From contig PGZS01000020.1 of the NCBI GenBank assembly GCA_002841435.1, forward strand, positions 1 through 34,651: a stretch of DNA of 34,651 nt, written 5' to 3'. The stretch comes from Firmicutes bacterium HGW-Firmicutes-3 (GTDB lineage Bacteria > Bacillota > Clostridia > Lachnospirales > Vallitaleaceae). A program made the position numbers and the translations under genes. Below the pieces are notes generated by a model that searched no databases, was not told the origin of the DNA, and saw nothing but the letters and a program-made list of their open reading frames with translations. This document shows positions 32,875-34,651 of the stretch, in pieces; position 1 is the first letter of the stretch; every line of letters starts with the position of its first letter.

Positions 32875-34617
32875 CTATTTTACCAACATCAGATCGACAG
32901 GTACATAAGCTTCTAATTTCTCACCCAGGATCGCTTTTAGAGCCGCTTCCACTCCTAGACTACCAATCATAGCGGGTTGTTGTGCTACAGTCGCTGCCAG
33001 CTTGCCTTCTTCTACCGCTTTCACTGCGTCATCTGTAGCGTCAAAGCCGACAATAAGAATATCTCTTCCTGAAGCTTCTACCGCTGTAAGAGCACCAAGT
33101 GCCATTTCATCATTGTGGGCAAATACTGCGTTGATTTCAGGTTGAGCCTGGAGGATGTTTTCCATAACAGATAATCCTTTTGTACGATCAAAATCCGCAA
33201 CTTGCTTTGCCACAACTTGAATATCCGTCTTGCCTATAGCATCATTAAAACCTTGACCTCTATCTCTTGCAGCACTGGTTCCGGCAATACCTTCAAGTTC
33301 CACGACATTACCTTTTCCACCAAGTAATTCTACAATATATTCACCAGCCATAACGCCGCCTGCTACGTTATCTGATGCAATATGGGTCACAACTTCACCA
33401 CCATTAGCACCACGATCTAAAGTAATTACAGGTATGCCGCTTGCGTTTGCTAATCCGATAGCACCAATAACAGCGTCTGAATCCGTTGGGTTAATTAGAA
33501 TCACACTAACCCCTTGAGTCAACAAATCTTCCATATTTGCTAATTCTTTGGCAGGGTCGTTTTGTGAATCCAGTACAATCAACTCAAGATTCATAGCTTT
33601 TGCCGCAGCTTCGGCACCTTCTTTTAAAGTTACAAAGAATGGATTGTTTAGAGTTGATACAATCAAGCCAATTTTTTCACCGTTACCAGTCATGTCATCA
33701 CTAACTGCAGCACCATCACCTGTAACAAGTTTGAGTGGTACCGGCACAAAAGCTTCTAAGGTCACGCCTTTTAATAGATCTGAGGCCGCTTCTATGCCTA
33801 GGCTACCAATCATAGCCGGTTGTTGTGCCACTGTCGCTGCAAGCTTACCTTCTTCAACCGCTTTGACCGCATCATCTGTAGCGTCAAAACCGACAATAAG
33901 AATATCTCTTCCTGAAGCTTCCACAGCTGTAAGGGCACCGAGCGCCATTTCGTCATTGTGGGCAAATACTGCGTCGATTTCAGGTTGGGCCTGTAGAATA
34001 TTCTCCATAACGGATAAGCCTTTTGTACGATCAAAGTCCGCCACTTGTTTCGCCACAACTACAATATCTGTTGTACCTATTGCATCATTAAAGCCTTGAC
34101 CTCGATCTCTTGCCGCACTGGTACCGGCAATACCTTCAAGTTCTACAACGTTACCGCTGCCGCCAAGTAGTTCTGCAATGTATTCACCGGCCATAACACC
34201 ACCTGCTATGTTATCCGATGCAATATGGGTCACAACGTCACCGCCATTGGCACCACGGTCTAGCGTTATAACCGGAACTTCTTTTTCATTGGCCATAGCG
34301 ATTGCACCCACAACGGCGTCTGAGTCCGTTGGGTTGATTAGAATCACACTAACCCCTTGAGTCAAAAGATCTTCCATGTTTGCCAATTCTTTGGCCGGAT
34401 CGTTTTGTGAATCCAAAACCACCAATTCCATACCAAGTTCTGTTGCTTTTGCCTCTGCACCTTCTTTTAGTGTTACAAAGAATGGGTTGTTAAGGGTGGA
34501 TACGATTAAGCCTACTTTTTCACCACCGCCACCGGTCGCTTCTTCTTTCTTACCACATGCCGCCAATAATCCTACTACCATTACCATTGTTAATAATACT
34601 ACCAATACCTTTTTCAT
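32875..34617 (-). CDS. Double-domain RbsB-type sugar-binding lipoprotein (tandem-duplicated)
   Basis: 580 aa, about twice the usual 300. Lipoprotein signal with lipobox LAAC (Cys21), a Gly-rich linker, then two complete type I sugar-binding domains: residues 32-299 and 313-580, repeat period 281 codons (843 bp), joined by about 13 residues. Both halves carry the RbsB-like motifs [54 protein letters not shown] and VGFDATDD, so both look able to bind ribose or a similar sugar. The halves are about 88% identical by eye. The start has AGGGAGG upstream. No transporter ATPase or permease is in the window; a terminator follows, so any partner genes must lie beyond the right edge. Confidence 0.93.
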   Translation of the reverse strand: MKKVLVVLLTMVMVVGLLAACGKKEEATGGGGEKVGLIVSTLNNPFFVTLKEGAEAKATELGMELVVLDSQNDPAKELANMEDLLTQGVSVILINPTDSDAVVGAIAMANEKEVPVITLDRGANGGDVVTHIASDNIAGGVMAGEYIAELLGGSGNVVELEGIAGTSAARDRGQGFNDAIGTTDIVVVAKQVADFDRTKGLSVMENILQAQPEIDAVFAHNDEMALGALTAVEASGRDILIVGFDATDDAVKAVEEGKLAATVAQQPAMIGSLGIEAASDLLKGVTLEAFVPVPLKLVTGDGAAVSDDMTGNGEKIGLIVSTLNNPFFVTLKEGAEAAAKAMNLELIVLDSQNDPAKELANMEDLLTQGVSVILINPTDSDAVIGAIGLANASGIPVITLDRGANGGEVVTHIASDNVAGGVMAGEYIVELLGGKGNVVELEGIAGTSAARDRGQGFNDAIGKTDIQVVAKQVADFDRTKGLSVMENILQAQPEINAVFAHNDEMALGALTAVEASGRDILIVGFDATDDAVKAVEEGKLAATVAQQPAMIGSLGVEAALKAILGEKLEAYVPVDLMLVK

Positions 34618-34651
34618 TTTGTTTCCTCCCTATTATTTTTCTTTTCGATCT

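Noticed and set aside
33548-34099. 183-aa open frame opposite the sugar-binding protein gene
   Set aside because: It is antisense to a well-supported gene, has low-complexity Ser/Ala/Thr content and lacks a ribosome site; it arises from codon bias on the other strand.

Overview
The window looks like a chromosomal segment of a low-GC, strictly anaerobic, fermentative Firmicute of the class Clostridia. This rests on the AT-rich intergenic DNA, strong Gram-positive Shine-Dalgarno sites, a WalRK-WalHI cell-wall regulatory operon, [FeFe]-hydrogenase maturases (HydF, HydG), pyruvate formate-lyase with its activase, and a clostridial 2[4Fe-4S] ferredoxin. The species cannot be named from the sequence. 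No tRNA, rRNA, insertion sequence, phage gene or CRISPR array was seen.

Layout. (1) 1-568: the 3' end of a CBS-CBS-ACT protein, closed by a clear terminator. (2) 778-1458 (-): a LiaF-like membrane protein. (3) 1568-6327 (-): a complete branched-chain amino-acid ABC transporter, livJ-livH-livM-livG-livF. It has a good promoter in front and a 207-nt, highly structured gap between the binding protein and the permeases. (4) 6776-7975 (-): threonine dehydratase. (5) 8069-9968 (-): a histidine kinase/response regulator pair. (6) 10331-14669 (+): aspartase, hydF, a TM1266-like regulator and hydG, apparently one hydrogenase-maturation operon; hydE is not in the window. (7) 14674-15866: a Crp/Fnr regulator divergent from a bacteriohemerythrin. 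(8) 15863-20116: a GntR/UTRA repressor divergent from pflB-pflA-ferredoxin. A perfect 17-bp palindrome fills the spacer of the pfl promoter. (9) 20229-21518 (-): murA. (10) 21708-32556 (-): a cell-wall block read from right to left as M23 peptidase, M23 peptidase, walR, walK, an unknown secreted protein, walH, walI and an FGGY sugar kinase. (11) 32875-34617 (-): a sugar-binding lipoprotein made of two nearly identical RbsB-type domains in one chain.

How the genes fit together. Regions 3 and 4 concern uptake and turnover of branched-chain amino acids and threonine. Regions 6 to 8 form an anaerobic redox block: hydrogenase maturation, formate production, ferredoxin, and a probable O2/NO-responsive pair that may guard these radical enzymes. 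Regions 9 and 10 concern peptidoglycan synthesis and its turnover under WalRK; a consensus-perfect WalR box lies in the 5' leader of the upstream M23 gene.

The items most worth a second look are the double-headed binding protein, an in-frame 33-bp tandem duplication in the switch I region of HydF, the operator-in-spacer pfl promoter, the unknown secreted gene inserted between walK and walH, and the WalR box.
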